Positions 12,701-20,919 of a DNA stretch of 27,443 nt are shown here, piece by piece. The notes beneath the pieces are model-generated. The model saw only the letters and a list, made by a program, of their open reading frames with translations. It had not been told where the DNA came from and did no database searches. Position 1 is the first letter of the stretch; every line of letters starts with the position of its first letter. The position numbers and the translations under genes were made by a program. Source of the stretch: Nemertoderma westbladi (lineage: Eukaryota; Xenacoelomorpha; Nemertodermatida; Nemertodermatidae); contig JAUCBJ010008426.1 in assembly GCA_032718475.1 (NCBI GenBank), positions 1 through 27,443 of the forward strand, written 5' to 3'.

Positions 12701-14250
12701 CTTCTGGTAGTGTAGACGTTATTACTTCCGGTAGTGTAGACGTTATTACTTCTGGTAGTGTAGACGTTATTACTTCTGGTGGTGTAGACGTTATTACTTC
12801 TGGTGGTGTAGACGTTATTACTTCTGGTGGTGTAGACGTTATTACTTCTGGTAGTGTAGACGTTATTACTTCTGGTAGTGTAGACGTTATTACTTCTGGT
12901 GGTGTAGACGTTATTACTTCTGGTAGTGTAGACGTTATTACTTCCGGTGGTGTAGACGTTATTACTTCTGGTGGTGTAGACGTTATTACTTCTGGTAGTG
13001 TAGACGTTATTACTTCTGGTGGTGTAGACGTTATTACTTCCGGTGGTGTAGACGTTATTACTTCTGGTAGTGTAGACGTTATTACTTCCGGTAGTGTAGA
13101 CGTTATTACTTCCGGTAGTGTAGACGTTATTACTTCTGGTAGTGTTGACGTTATTACTTCTGGTGGTGTAGACGTTATTACTTCTGGTAGTGTAGACGTT
13201 ATTACTTCCGGTGGTGTAGACGTTATTACTTCCGGTGGTGTAGACGTTATTACTTCTGGTAGTCTAGACGTTATTACTTCTGGTAGTGTAGACGTTATTA
13301 CTTCCGGTAGTGTAGACGTTATTACTTCCGGTGGTGTAGACGTTATTACTTCCGGTAGTGTAGACGTTATTACTTCTGGTAGTGTTGACGTTATTACTTC
13401 TGGTGGTGTAGACGTTATTACTTCTGGTAGTGTAGACGTTATTACTTCCGGTGGTGTAGACGTTATTACTTCTGGTAGTCTAGACGTTATTACTTCTGGT
13501 AGTGTAGACGTTATTACTTCTGGTAGTGTAGACGTTATTACTTCTGGTAGTGTAGACGTTATTACTTCTGGTAGTGTAGACGTTATTACTTTCGGTGGTG
13601 CAGACGCTATTACTTCTGGTAGTCTAGACGTTATTACTTCTGGTGGTGTAGACGTTATTACTTCCGGTAGTGTAGACGTTATTACTTCTGGTGGTGTAGA
13701 CGTTATTACTTCCGGTGGTGTAGACGGCATTACTTCCGGTGGTGTAGACGTTATTACTTCCGGTGGTGTATACTTTATTACTTCTGGTCCGGTGGTGTAG
13801 ACGTTATTACTTCTGGTAGTGTAGACGTTATTACTTCCGGTGGTGTAGACGTTATTACTTCCGGTGGTGTAGACGTTATTACTTCTGGTAGGGTAGACGT
13901 TATTACTTCCGGTGGTGTAGACGGTATTACTTCCGGTGGTGTAGACGTTATTACTTCCGGTGGTGTAGACGTTATTACTTCCGGTGGTGTAGACGGTATT
14001 ACTTCCGGTGGTGTAGACGTTATTACTTCCGGTGGTGTAGACGTTATTACTTCCGGTGGTGTAGACGGTATTACTTCCGGTGGTGTAGACGTTATTACAT
14101 CCGGTGGTTTAGACGTTATTACTTCCGGTGGTGTAGACGTTATTACTTCTGGTAGTCTAGACGTTATTACTTCCGGTGGTGTAGACGTTATTACTTCCGG
14201 TGGTGTAGACATTATTATTTCCGGTGGTGTAGACGTTACTACTTCTGGTC
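9780..14250. repeat. Higher-order repeat blocks, diverged copies 3 and 4
   Basis: The anchor variants GTATACTTT (11167, 13768) and GCAGACGC (10999, 13600) recur at offsets of 2305 and 2601 bp from the previous copy. 2305 equals 95 units of 24 bp plus five CCGGT insertions. 2601 equals 107 units plus five insertions plus a 10-bp partial unit (near 12028) minus two single-base deletions (near 12130 and 12567). These copies differ from copies 1 and 2 by added or lost runs of units and lack the CTAGGCG variant. Confidence 0.75.
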
Positions 14251-15436
14251 CGGTGGTGTAGACGTTATTACTTCTGGTAGGGTAGACGTTATTACTTCCG
14301 GTGGTGTAGACGTTATTACTTTCGGTGGTGTAGACGTTATTACTTCCGGTGGTGTAGACGTTATTACTTCCGGTCCGGTGGTGTAGACGTTATTACTTCC
14401 GGTAGTGTAGACGTTATTACTTCTGGTATTCTAGACGTTATTACTTCCGGTGGTGTAGACGTTATTACTTCCGGTGGTGTAGACGCTATTACTTCCGGTG
14501 GTGTAGACGTTATTACTTCCGGTGGTGTTGACGTTATTACTTCCGGTCCGGTGGTGTAGACGTTATTACTTCTGATAGGGTAGACGTTATTACTTCCGGT
14601 GGTGTAGACGTTATTACTTCCGGTGGTGTAGACGTTATTACTTCCGGTAGTGTAGACGTTATTACTTCTGGTATTCTAGACGTTATTACTTCCGGTGGTG
14701 TAGACATTATTACTTCCGGTGGTGTAGACGGTATTACTTCCGGTGGTGTAGACGTTATTACTTCCGGTGGTGTAGATGTTATTACTTCTGGTAGTGTAGA
14801 CGTTATTACTTCCGGTCCGGTGGTGTACACGTTATTACTTCTGGTAGGGTAGACGTTATTACTTCTGGTAGGGTAGGCGTTATTACTTCCGGTGGTGTAG
14901 ACGTTATTACTTCCGTTGGTGTAGACGTTATTACTTCCGGTGGTGTAGACGTTATTACTTCTGGTAGTGTAGACGTTATTACTTCCGGTCCGGTGGTGTA
15001 GACGTTATTACTTCCGGTGGTGTAGACGTTATTACTTCCGGTGGTGTAGACGTTATTTCTTCTGGTAGTCTAGACGTTATTACTTCCGGTGGTGTAGACA
15101 TTATTACTTCTGGTAGTGTAGACGTTATTACTTCCGGTGGTGTAGACGTTATTACTTCTGGAAGTGTAGACGTTATTAGTTCCGGTCCGGTGGTCTAGAC
15201 GTTATTACTTCCGGTGGTGTAGACGCTATTACTTCTGGTGGTGTAGACATTATTTCTTCTGGTAGTCTAGACGTTATTACTTCTGGTAGTGTAGACGTTA
15301 TTACTTCTGGTAGTGTAGACGTTATTACTTCTGGTAGTGTAGACGTTATTACTTCTGGTAATGTAGACGTTATTACTTCCGGTGGTGTAGACGTTATTAC
15401 TTCTGGTAGTGTAGACGTTATTACTTCCGGTGGTGT

Positions 15437-15940
15437 TGCCGTTATTCCCGACACCAAGGGGGAAAACGCCGATGCTGGAGGCAGAATTTTCAGACCACTT
15501 TATCCCGGCCAGTCACCGGATATTGGGAGCGGAGAAGGATTTTATCTGAGATGCAAGATTGCGGGTAGAGAACAAGTTTCATTGGTTGGATATAATCTTT
15601 AATACCATAATACCTTAATACCATAATGAACCTTGATTGAGAATAATTTGGGCTTCCCCACACCAATATACCAAATATTCACAATAATACACAAATATAA
15701 ATTCCTACAGTAAATTATTTAATTACCCACTGTTCGCTTAACTATCAGATTTTGACCTAACTAATGTTCCCCATTTTCCCTCGGTCCTATAGTCCTAGTC
15801 CCGGTACCGTAGTGTCAGTGTCGGTCGATCCTTCGCATGTCCGTCCCACCCTTCCCGAACCCTGACGGGAAACTCCACTGTCATCAGGAAAGCGGTACGG
15901 CTTAGCTAGGGGTCTGTCGGTTCATCGCAAGGTCCCAACC
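15437..15940. other. Non-repeat insert between the array and two stray units
   Basis: At about 15437 the 24-bp pattern decays (GGTGTTGCCGTTATTCCC) into unique DNA, and array units resume only at about 15941. Short frames run through 15440-15600, but none resembles a known domain. A small duplication (AATACCATAA repeated) lies near 15600-15626. No clear terminal repeats or target-site duplication were seen, so whether this is an inserted element or the true array edge followed by a dispersed copy is open. Confidence 0.45.
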
Positions 15941-15979
15941 TTCCGGTGGTGTAGACGTTATTACTTCCGGTGGTGTAGA
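15941..15979. repeat. Two stray 24-bp units outside the array
   Basis: TTCCGGTGGTGTAGACG, then TTATTACTTCC, then GGTGGTGTAGAT lie about 500 bp beyond the main array edge, embedded in unique sequence. The right-hand unit runs into GTAGATAATAAG. Confidence 0.85.
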
Positions 15980-16344
15980 TAATAAGTTAGATAGAAAGCA
16001 CAATAGAAAGTGAAACATTTTGACTGAAGTAGTTCTTACTAAAAGCCTATACATACTTTAGCAGCTTCAAACTACAATACTAAGGCAGACTAGACAGGGG
16101 TGCCCTTACCATTACCACTTTTTACCACTTGATGGTAATCAAGTGTCAAAAATTTCATCATTTGTGCACAATGTCATTATGAATAGACCAGATTACAAGT
16201 ATTTGATAAATGCTCATGTTCAAAAAATATTTAAAAAAACTGTCCTTTTGCCACATTTTGTCATTTTTTACCTAAAGTTGACACTTTATGACCTATATTT
16301 ATTTCAGCAACTACAAACAAAATGAATAAAATGGTAATAGGAGG
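15980..16344. other. AT-rich non-coding stretch with one hairpin
   Basis: No gene is recognisable. A 60-codon frame inside it has no domain or conservation cue. CACTTGAT (16126-16133) and ATCAAGTG (16138-16145) form a perfect 8-bp stem around GGTA, beside repeated TTACCACTT words. Confidence 0.45.
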
Positions 16345-16538
16345 TGTTAAGCATCACACAATGATGTGTTAAGCATCACACAATGATGTGTTAAGCATCA
16401 CCCAATGAGGTGTTAAGCATCACCCAATGATGTGTTAAGCATCACCCAATGAGGTGTTAAGCATCACCCAATGATGTGTTAAGCATCACCCAATGAGGTG
16501 TTAAGCATCACCCAATGAGGTGTTAAGCATCACCCATT
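16345..16538. repeat. 22-bp tandem repeat, about nine copies
   Basis: TGTTAAGCATCACCCAATGA plus two bases repeats with an exact 22-bp period (TTAAGC at 16347, 16369, 16391, 16413, 16435, 16457, 16479, 16501 and 16523). The first two units carry CACAC where later ones have CACCC, and the unit end alternates between GAGG and GATG. Confidence 0.95.
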
Positions 16539-17259
16539 TATCATTCATGCCAAATTTCACGCAAATTCGTTAATTATTGGAAATGCCTTTGCACTTTGAA
16601 ATTTAAAATTTGCATTCTTCAGAAAACGCATTTAAAGTTTATCCTTAAGTGTAATTTTGTCCATTGAAATGTTGGAATGCGCACAACTCCGCTGAAAGTT
16701 GAGTTGCGAGGCTTTTCCGGTTCTTTGATTTCATTCGCGTTACTTTACTCATTTGACAGAATCTTGTCTGTCTGTCAGTCTGTCCGTCCGTCAAAATATT
16801 ACCTAGAGCTGAACAGACAAGCAGACAATGTGGGATGACATCAAACACGAAAACTGACATCGGAAATGAAATCAGCAACCATGAGATAACCCCTATAACA
16901 AAACTTTTATCTAGTTGGAATGCTTTCCTTATATTTTGACAGACAGACAGATAGACTGACAGACAGACATAGAGACAATAGTTTTCGTTAAAAGTGAAAA
17001 CTGACGTTTGGAATGAAATCAGCGACCATGAAAACCCACATAACTAAACTTTTAGTTAGAAAGAATGCTATTGTTATATTTTGACAGACAAACTCAGAAA
17101 CACAATTCCTTTTCACAAACACTTACACAGAAACATTATCATTCGATTCATAACTTTATAACTATTAGCTAATAACAACGGTTTGAAATCATCAAACAAA
17201 TCTGGCCAAATCGATCAAGGGAGTATTTAAAATGAAGAAACGATTTTTTTCGGAATTTG
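16539..17259. repeat. GACA/GTCT-rich diverged repeats, direct and inverted
   Basis: A block containing AAAACTGAC, ATGAAATCAGC, ACCATGA, then AAACTTTTA and ATATTTTGACAGAC occurs twice with a 147-bp period (AAAACTGAC at 16850 and 16997). A GTCTGTCTGTCAGTCT segment at about 16766-16800, ending TCAAAATATT, is the reverse complement of ATATTTTGACAGACAGACAG and following bases at about 16930-16967. This suggests a hairpin-forming or MITE-like repeat, now diverged. A short minus-strand open frame here encodes only the simple repeat (TDGQTDRQT) and is not a gene. Confidence 0.6.
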
Positions 17260-17283
17260 CCCCCCCCCCCCCCCCCCCCCCCC
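17260..17283. repeat. Poly-C run of 24
   Basis: Twenty-four uninterrupted C residues, then T and five more C. The run lies about 150 bp upstream of the KH exon acceptor, within the inferred intron. The length is hard to sequence and may be inexact. Confidence 0.95.
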
Positions 17284-17420
17284 TCCCCCTTAATAGAATT
17301 CAATTAATAGAACGATATTTCCTGAAAATAACGATAGAATGTTAGGTTGCCCTTCTTGGGAACTGGCACCAACTTATTTGTTTTCATTTGTTGTGGAACT
17401 CTTGTTGTTCGGTACATTTG

Positions 17421-17432
17421 TTTACTTTTCAG
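17421..17432 (+). promoter_or_regulatory. 3' splice site (acceptor) of the KH exon
   Basis: TTTACTTTTCAG is a pyrimidine-rich tract ending in AG. The reading frame becomes KH-like exactly after this AG. The first coding bases (TT) complete a codon begun in the previous exon, so the exon begins at codon position 2. Confidence 0.7.
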
Positions 17433-17569
17433 TTAACCGAATAAAGAACGAGAACCACGTGTCTATCCGGGTTCCGGCCGACGATAAAACCGCCGTTATT
17501 CGGATCGAAGGGGACCCGACTGGGGTGGAGAAAGCCAAATCGGAGCTCCTTGTGATGGTCTGCAGACTG
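17433..17569 (+). CDS. Internal exon, second half of a KH domain (vigilin-like)
   Basis: The exon encodes NRIKNENHVSIRVPADD, then KTAVIRIEGDPTGVEKAKSE, then LLVM and a few further residues. This is the second half of a type-I KH domain: the helix after the GxxG loop, a beta strand (HVSIRVP), the IRIEGDP strand and turn, and the GVEKAKSELL helix. The IRIEGDP-GV-AK-ELL pattern is most like the multi-KH protein vigilin (HDLBP), a cytoplasmic RNA-binding protein of polysomes and the ER; this assignment is from recalled family features, not a search. The GxxG loop should lie on the preceding exon, outside or unrecognised in this window. Possible donors are after 17551, 17557 or 17569; GTTAGT at 17570 is the best. 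The frame open back to 17339 upstream of the AG is intron. Confidence 0.65.
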
Positions 17570-17570
17570 G

Positions 17571-18480
17571 TTAGTTGGGTCGTCTAGCACCGATGGTGGT
17601 TGGGTCGTCTAGCACCGGTGGTGGTTGGGTCGTCTAGCACCGATGGTGGTTGGGTCGTCTAGCACCGGTGGTGGTTGGGTCGTCTAGCACCGGTGGTGGT
17701 GGGGTCGTCTAGCACCGATGGTGGTTGGGTCGTATATGTAGATAATCAATTAGCACCGATGGTGGTTGGGTCGTCTGTAGATAATCAATTAGCACCGATG
17801 GTGGTTGGGTCATCTAGCACCGGTGGTGGTTGGGTCGTCTAGCACCGATGGTGGTGGGGTCGTCTAGCACCGATGGTGGTGGGGTCGTCTAGCAACGATG
17901 GTGGTTGGGTCGTCTAGCACCGATGGTGGTGGGGTCTTCTAGCACCGGTGGTGGTTGGGTCGTCTAGCAACGATGGTGGTTGGGTCGTCTAGCACCGGTG
18001 GTGGTTGGGTCGTATATGTAGATAATCAATTAACACCGATGGTGGTTGGGTCGTCTGTAGATAATCAATTAGCACCGATGGTGGTTGGGTCGTCTGTAGA
18101 TAATCAATTAGCACCGATGGTGGTTGGGTCGTCTGTAGATAATCAATTAGCACCGATGGTGGTTGGGTCGTCTGTAGTAATAAATTAGCACAGATGGTGG
18201 TGGGGTCTTCTGTAGATAATCAATTAGCACCGATGGTGGTGGGGTCGTCTGTAGATAATCAATGAGCACCGATGGTGGTTGGGTCGTCTGTAGATAATCA
18301 ATTAGCACCGATGGTGGTTGGGTCGTCTGTAGATAATCAATTAGCACCGATGGTGGTTGGGTCGTCTGTAGATAATCAATTAGCACCGATGGTGGTTGGG
18401 TCGTCTGTAGATAATCAATTAGCACCGATGGTGGTTGGGTCGTCTATAGATAATCAATTAGCACCGATGGTGGTTGGGTC
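17571..18480. repeat. Second minisatellite, left block: 25-bp and 39-bp units
   Basis: The array starts at the exon edge with about 14 short 25-bp units (TAGCACCGATGGTGGTT then GGGTCGTC). These are mixed with, then replaced by, 39-bp units that carry an extra GTAGATAATCAATT between GTCGTCT and AGCACC. Variants with TATAT or CTAT before GTAGAT are 41 bp. The 39-bp unit is open on + (VDNQLAPMVVGSS) and - (LIDYLQTTQPPSV), so the resulting frames are not evidence of genes. The block ends where the LINE is inserted. Confidence 0.95.
18467..18480 (+). repeat. Left copy of 14-bp LINE target-site duplication
   Basis: ATGGTGGTTGGGTC stands immediately before the LINE and again immediately after it (20963-20976). 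Because the same 14 bp is part of every array unit, the duplication is consistent with, but does not by itself prove, target-primed insertion. Confidence 0.6.
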
Positions 18481-20919
18481 TATAGCAATAGTGTTAACCG
18501 AAATTCTGTCCATCTTCAGGATTTTATCTCTGGAAATGGATTGTTTTCGGCTGGAACCCAGTTCAAGAAGCGAACTGGAAAGCTATGGACTCATAGTGGA
18601 CCCAGTGGTCACAAGTCCCAGATAGACCATATTCTGTTTCGTAGGAAATACAGGAGCTCTATACAAGACTGTAATGCATTTACACTTCGACCCTTCTCCA
18701 GTGATCACCGCCTTATTGTGGCCAAGGTAAGACTTAGTCTGCGTGCTAGCAGAACAACGAAATCTGCCTTGCCACGGCATGACTGGTCCTCTCTGTTGCA
18801 ACAGCCAAGTGTGAGATCCAGCTTCACACTACAGCTGAGCAACAGGTATGAGGCTCTTGCCTCTGAGGCGGCAGATCACTGTGAGGGCTATACTGCCTTT
18901 ACAGAAGCAGTTAAGTTAGCAGCTGCAGAAACAGTTCCTGTATACCCTCGAAACAGGAAAAGGGCCCCCTGGACTGACAACAAAATTCAGAAGTGCCGAA
19001 ATGACCTTCATAAGGCGCAGAAAGAGTCCCGACTCAAACAGACTACAGCGGCCAAGAATGCAGTTAAAGCTGCATCTAGGTCCCTGAACAGGCAGTACTC
19101 TGTTAATCTACAGGAGCTAATAAACCAACAGGTTGATGCCATCAATGATGCTGATGACAGCAGGCAATCATCCCAGGCATGGAAATCGATCAATCTGCTT
19201 ACTGGGCGGAAAAGCCAACCAACCACCAAGGTTAAGGCCGAATCACCAGCCGATCGCCTTAATGGTTGGAAAGCCCACTTTGAAAAGCTCCTCAATAATG
19301 ACAGGGTATTGCCTGATAACTTTATAGAAGTAAAAGTGTCTGAGTCTGTACTCCCAGATATTCCCATTGGCGATATCTCCTTTGCAGAAGTGAAGGCTGC
19401 TGCAAAGAGCATTAAGACCAATCGTGCCAGTGGAGTAGATGGTGTTCCCCCTGAGGTCTTTAAAATACCTGAGTGTTTAAAGCTCATCTATCCCATCATA
19501 GTAGACATGTACCGTACAACAAGAGTCCCACAAGAAATGAAAACAAATAAGTTGGTGCCAGTTCCCAAGAAGGGCAACCTAACACTCTATGGTTCTTTTC
19601 GGGGAATCTCATTGATCTCGATTGCTGCAAAACTATACAATAGAATTCTATTAAATCGCATCAGGGATCCCATTGAGAGACTGCTACGTGGAAATCAGAA
19701 TGGGTTCCGTAAAGGTCGTGGGACCATGGAGCCCATTTTGGCACTTAGAAGGATAATTGAAGAGTTATCAAAAAAGAAAGACAGGCATCTGGCTGTTATC
19801 TTTGTTGACTTCTTCAAGGCCTTTGATTCAGTCTCTCGCTCACGTATGTTCAGCATACTTTCATTATATGGGATTCCTGATGAAATTATTGCAGCAATCA
19901 GATCAGTATACGATGGTTCGACAACATTTGTGTCTACTGTTGACGGTGACACAGAACCATTTGAAGTGTTATGGGGCGTCCTCCAAGGAGACACACTTGC
20001 ACCATTCTTGTTCATTATTGTGGTTGACTATGTTCTACGCATGTCCTTAGATCATCATAATGATGATGGGGTGATGATAAGTCCACCTACTGGCTCCAGA
20101 AGTCGAGGAAATCCTGCCAAGTACCTAACTGATCTAGACTTTGCTGATGACTTAGGAGTACTCTCAGAATCATTAGAGGGAGCCCAGCGGCTCCTCAGCT
20201 CATTAGAACATGCTGCTTCTAGTGTTGGTCTTTTTATTAACTCCAGAAAGACCAAAATTCTGACAGTTAACTTTGAAAGTCCTCAGCAAGTCTCTGATCG
20301 GATGAGCATAAGCTCAAAGGATGGTATGCTTGAGCATGTGGACGACTTCTGTTACCTGGGATCATGGATCCGGAAGTCAGGTGAGGACCTTCGAATACGT
20401 AAGGGAAAGGCATGGGCAGCCTTGAATAGGCTTTCCAGGATTTGGAAGTCACCTAGAATTAATCGGAAACTTAAGGTCCGATTATTTAGAGCAGCAGTAG
20501 TTCCAGTACTCCTCTACGGGAGTCCATGCTGGGCTCTAACTGCTGAGGACACCAAATCTCTGGATGGCACATTCACAAGAATGCTACGCCGGGTTCATTG
20601 TGTCAAGTACAATGCACACATCTCCAACCAGACACTATATAACATTGGAGGTGTCTCATTGGTTCCCCCAAGCTTGACACTAGAACAAAATCGCCTCCGC
20701 TTTGCAGGACATTGCTTTCGCCGTGAGGACCAGCCAGTGCATAATCTTGTACTTTGGCAGCCTCATGGAGTGAATAAGCATGGTGGACAGCCCATGACTT
20801 TCTTGAGACGCATCTTAAAGGACACTGGCCTTAAAGATGCGGATGATCTAGCAAATGTCATGGGTGATAGGGAGTTGTGGCGGTGCAATTTTGTTGACAA
20901 GCCGGCACAGCATTCTTAA
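18481..20919 (+). CDS. LINE ORF2-type polyprotein, partial endonuclease plus reverse transcriptase
   Basis: An 812-codon frame without stops, open at its 5' end because the element is truncated; TTG or later codons are not real starts. Counting from 18541 as residue 1, an apurinic-endonuclease-type C-terminus is seen with QIDHILFRR (27-35) and the catalytic SDH (54-56). A reverse-transcriptase domain follows at about 280-560: NRASGVDGVPPEVFK, SFRGISLISIAAKLYNRIL, motif A FVDFFKAFD with D423, motif B LQGDTLAPFLF near 481, and FADD at 534-537. Downstream are the YLGSWI thumb-like segment and a C-terminal region containing LRFAGHC (about residue 720). The protein would nick DNA and copy LINE RNA at the nick. 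Catalytic RT residues are intact, but most of the endonuclease is missing, so this copy should not move by itself. The lack of any stop suggests a young insertion. Confidence 0.92.
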   Translation, partial: YSNSVNRNSVHLQDFISGNGLFSAGTQFKKRTGKLWTHSGPSGHKSQIDHILFRRKYRSSIQDCNAFTLRPFSSDHRLIVAKVRLSLRASRTTKSALPRHDWSSLLQQPSVRSSFTLQLSNRYEALASEAADHCEGYTAFTEAVKLAAAETVPVYPRNRKRAPWTDNKIQKCRNDLHKAQKESRLKQTTAAKNAVKAASRSLNRQYSVNLQELINQQVDAINDADDSRQSSQAWKSINLLTGRKSQPTTKVKAESPADRLNGWKAHFEKLLNNDRVLPDNFIEVKVSESVLPDIPIGDISFAEVKAAAKSIKTNRASGVDGVPPEVFKIPECLKLIYPIIVDMYRTTRVPQEMKTNKLVPVPKKGNLTLYGSFRGISLISIAAKLYNRILLNRIRDPIERLLRGNQNGFRKGRGTMEPILALRRIIEELSKKKDRHLAVIFVDFFKAFDSVSRSRMFSILSLYGIPDEIIAAIRSVYDGSTTFVSTVDGDTEPFEVLWGVLQGDTLAPFLFIIVVDYVLRMSLDHHNDDGVMISPPTGSRSRGNPAKYLTDLDFADDLGVLSESLEGAQRLLSSLEHAASSVGLFINSRKTKILTVNFESPQQVSDRMSISSKDGMLEHVDDFCYLGSWIRKSGEDLRIRKGKAWAALNRLSRIWKSPRINRKLKVRLFRAAVVPVLLYGSPCWALTAEDTKSLDGTFTRMLRRVHCVKYNAHISNQTLYNIGGVSLVPPSLTLEQNRLRFAGHCFRREDQPVHNLVLWQPHGVNKHGGQPMTFLRRILKDTGLKDADDLANVMGDRELWRCNFVDKPAQHS

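Larger units (their letters stand above)
2699..15436. repeat. 12.7-kb minisatellite of 24-bp units with higher-order structure
   Basis: About 530 head-to-tail units. The consensus is GTAGACGTTATTAC followed by TTCTGGTGGT. Three positions vary repeatedly: TCT or TCC, GGT or AGT before the junction, and GTA or CTA. The + strand is rich in G and T (17 of 24). Because 24 is divisible by three, four of the six frames read through a unit without a stop: VDVITSGS and a second frame on +, PPEVITST and a second frame on -. Long open frames therefore appear on both strands, but about 26 insertions of CCGGT (each shifting the frame) and some 1-bp deletions break them. No signal peptide, splice signal or credible ATG context supports a protein. 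The first ~61 units (to about 4155) are in one frame without interruption; beyond this the 5-bp insertions begin. Spacers are absent, so this is not CRISPR. Confidence 0.95.

Noticed and set aside
2699-15436. CRISPR array
   Set aside because: Units abut directly with no unique spacers, and the context is an animal genome without cas genes.
2689-15457. Many long open frames on both strands of the 24-bp array as real proteins
   Set aside because: They arise from unit length divisible by three, occur in overlapping opposite frames, begin at mutated repeat positions or non-ATG codons, and end at 5-bp or 1-bp indels.
16143-16325. 60-codon plus-strand open frame
   Set aside because: AT-rich, no recognisable domain, no splice or start context; length expected by chance.
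16645-16878. 77-codon minus-strand open frame with TDGQTDRQT
   Set aside because: The distinctive part is translation of the GACA/GTCT simple repeat; the rest has no domain.
17339-17432. Upstream extension of the KH frame to an ATG at 17339
   Set aside because: The residues are hydrophobic and not KH-like, and a good acceptor (TTTACTTTTCAG) sits exactly where KH similarity begins, so this is intron.
18272-18625. Fusion of array repeats with LINE sequence
   Set aside because: The frame through the LINE differs from the RT frame; it is a chance run-through of the insertion boundary.
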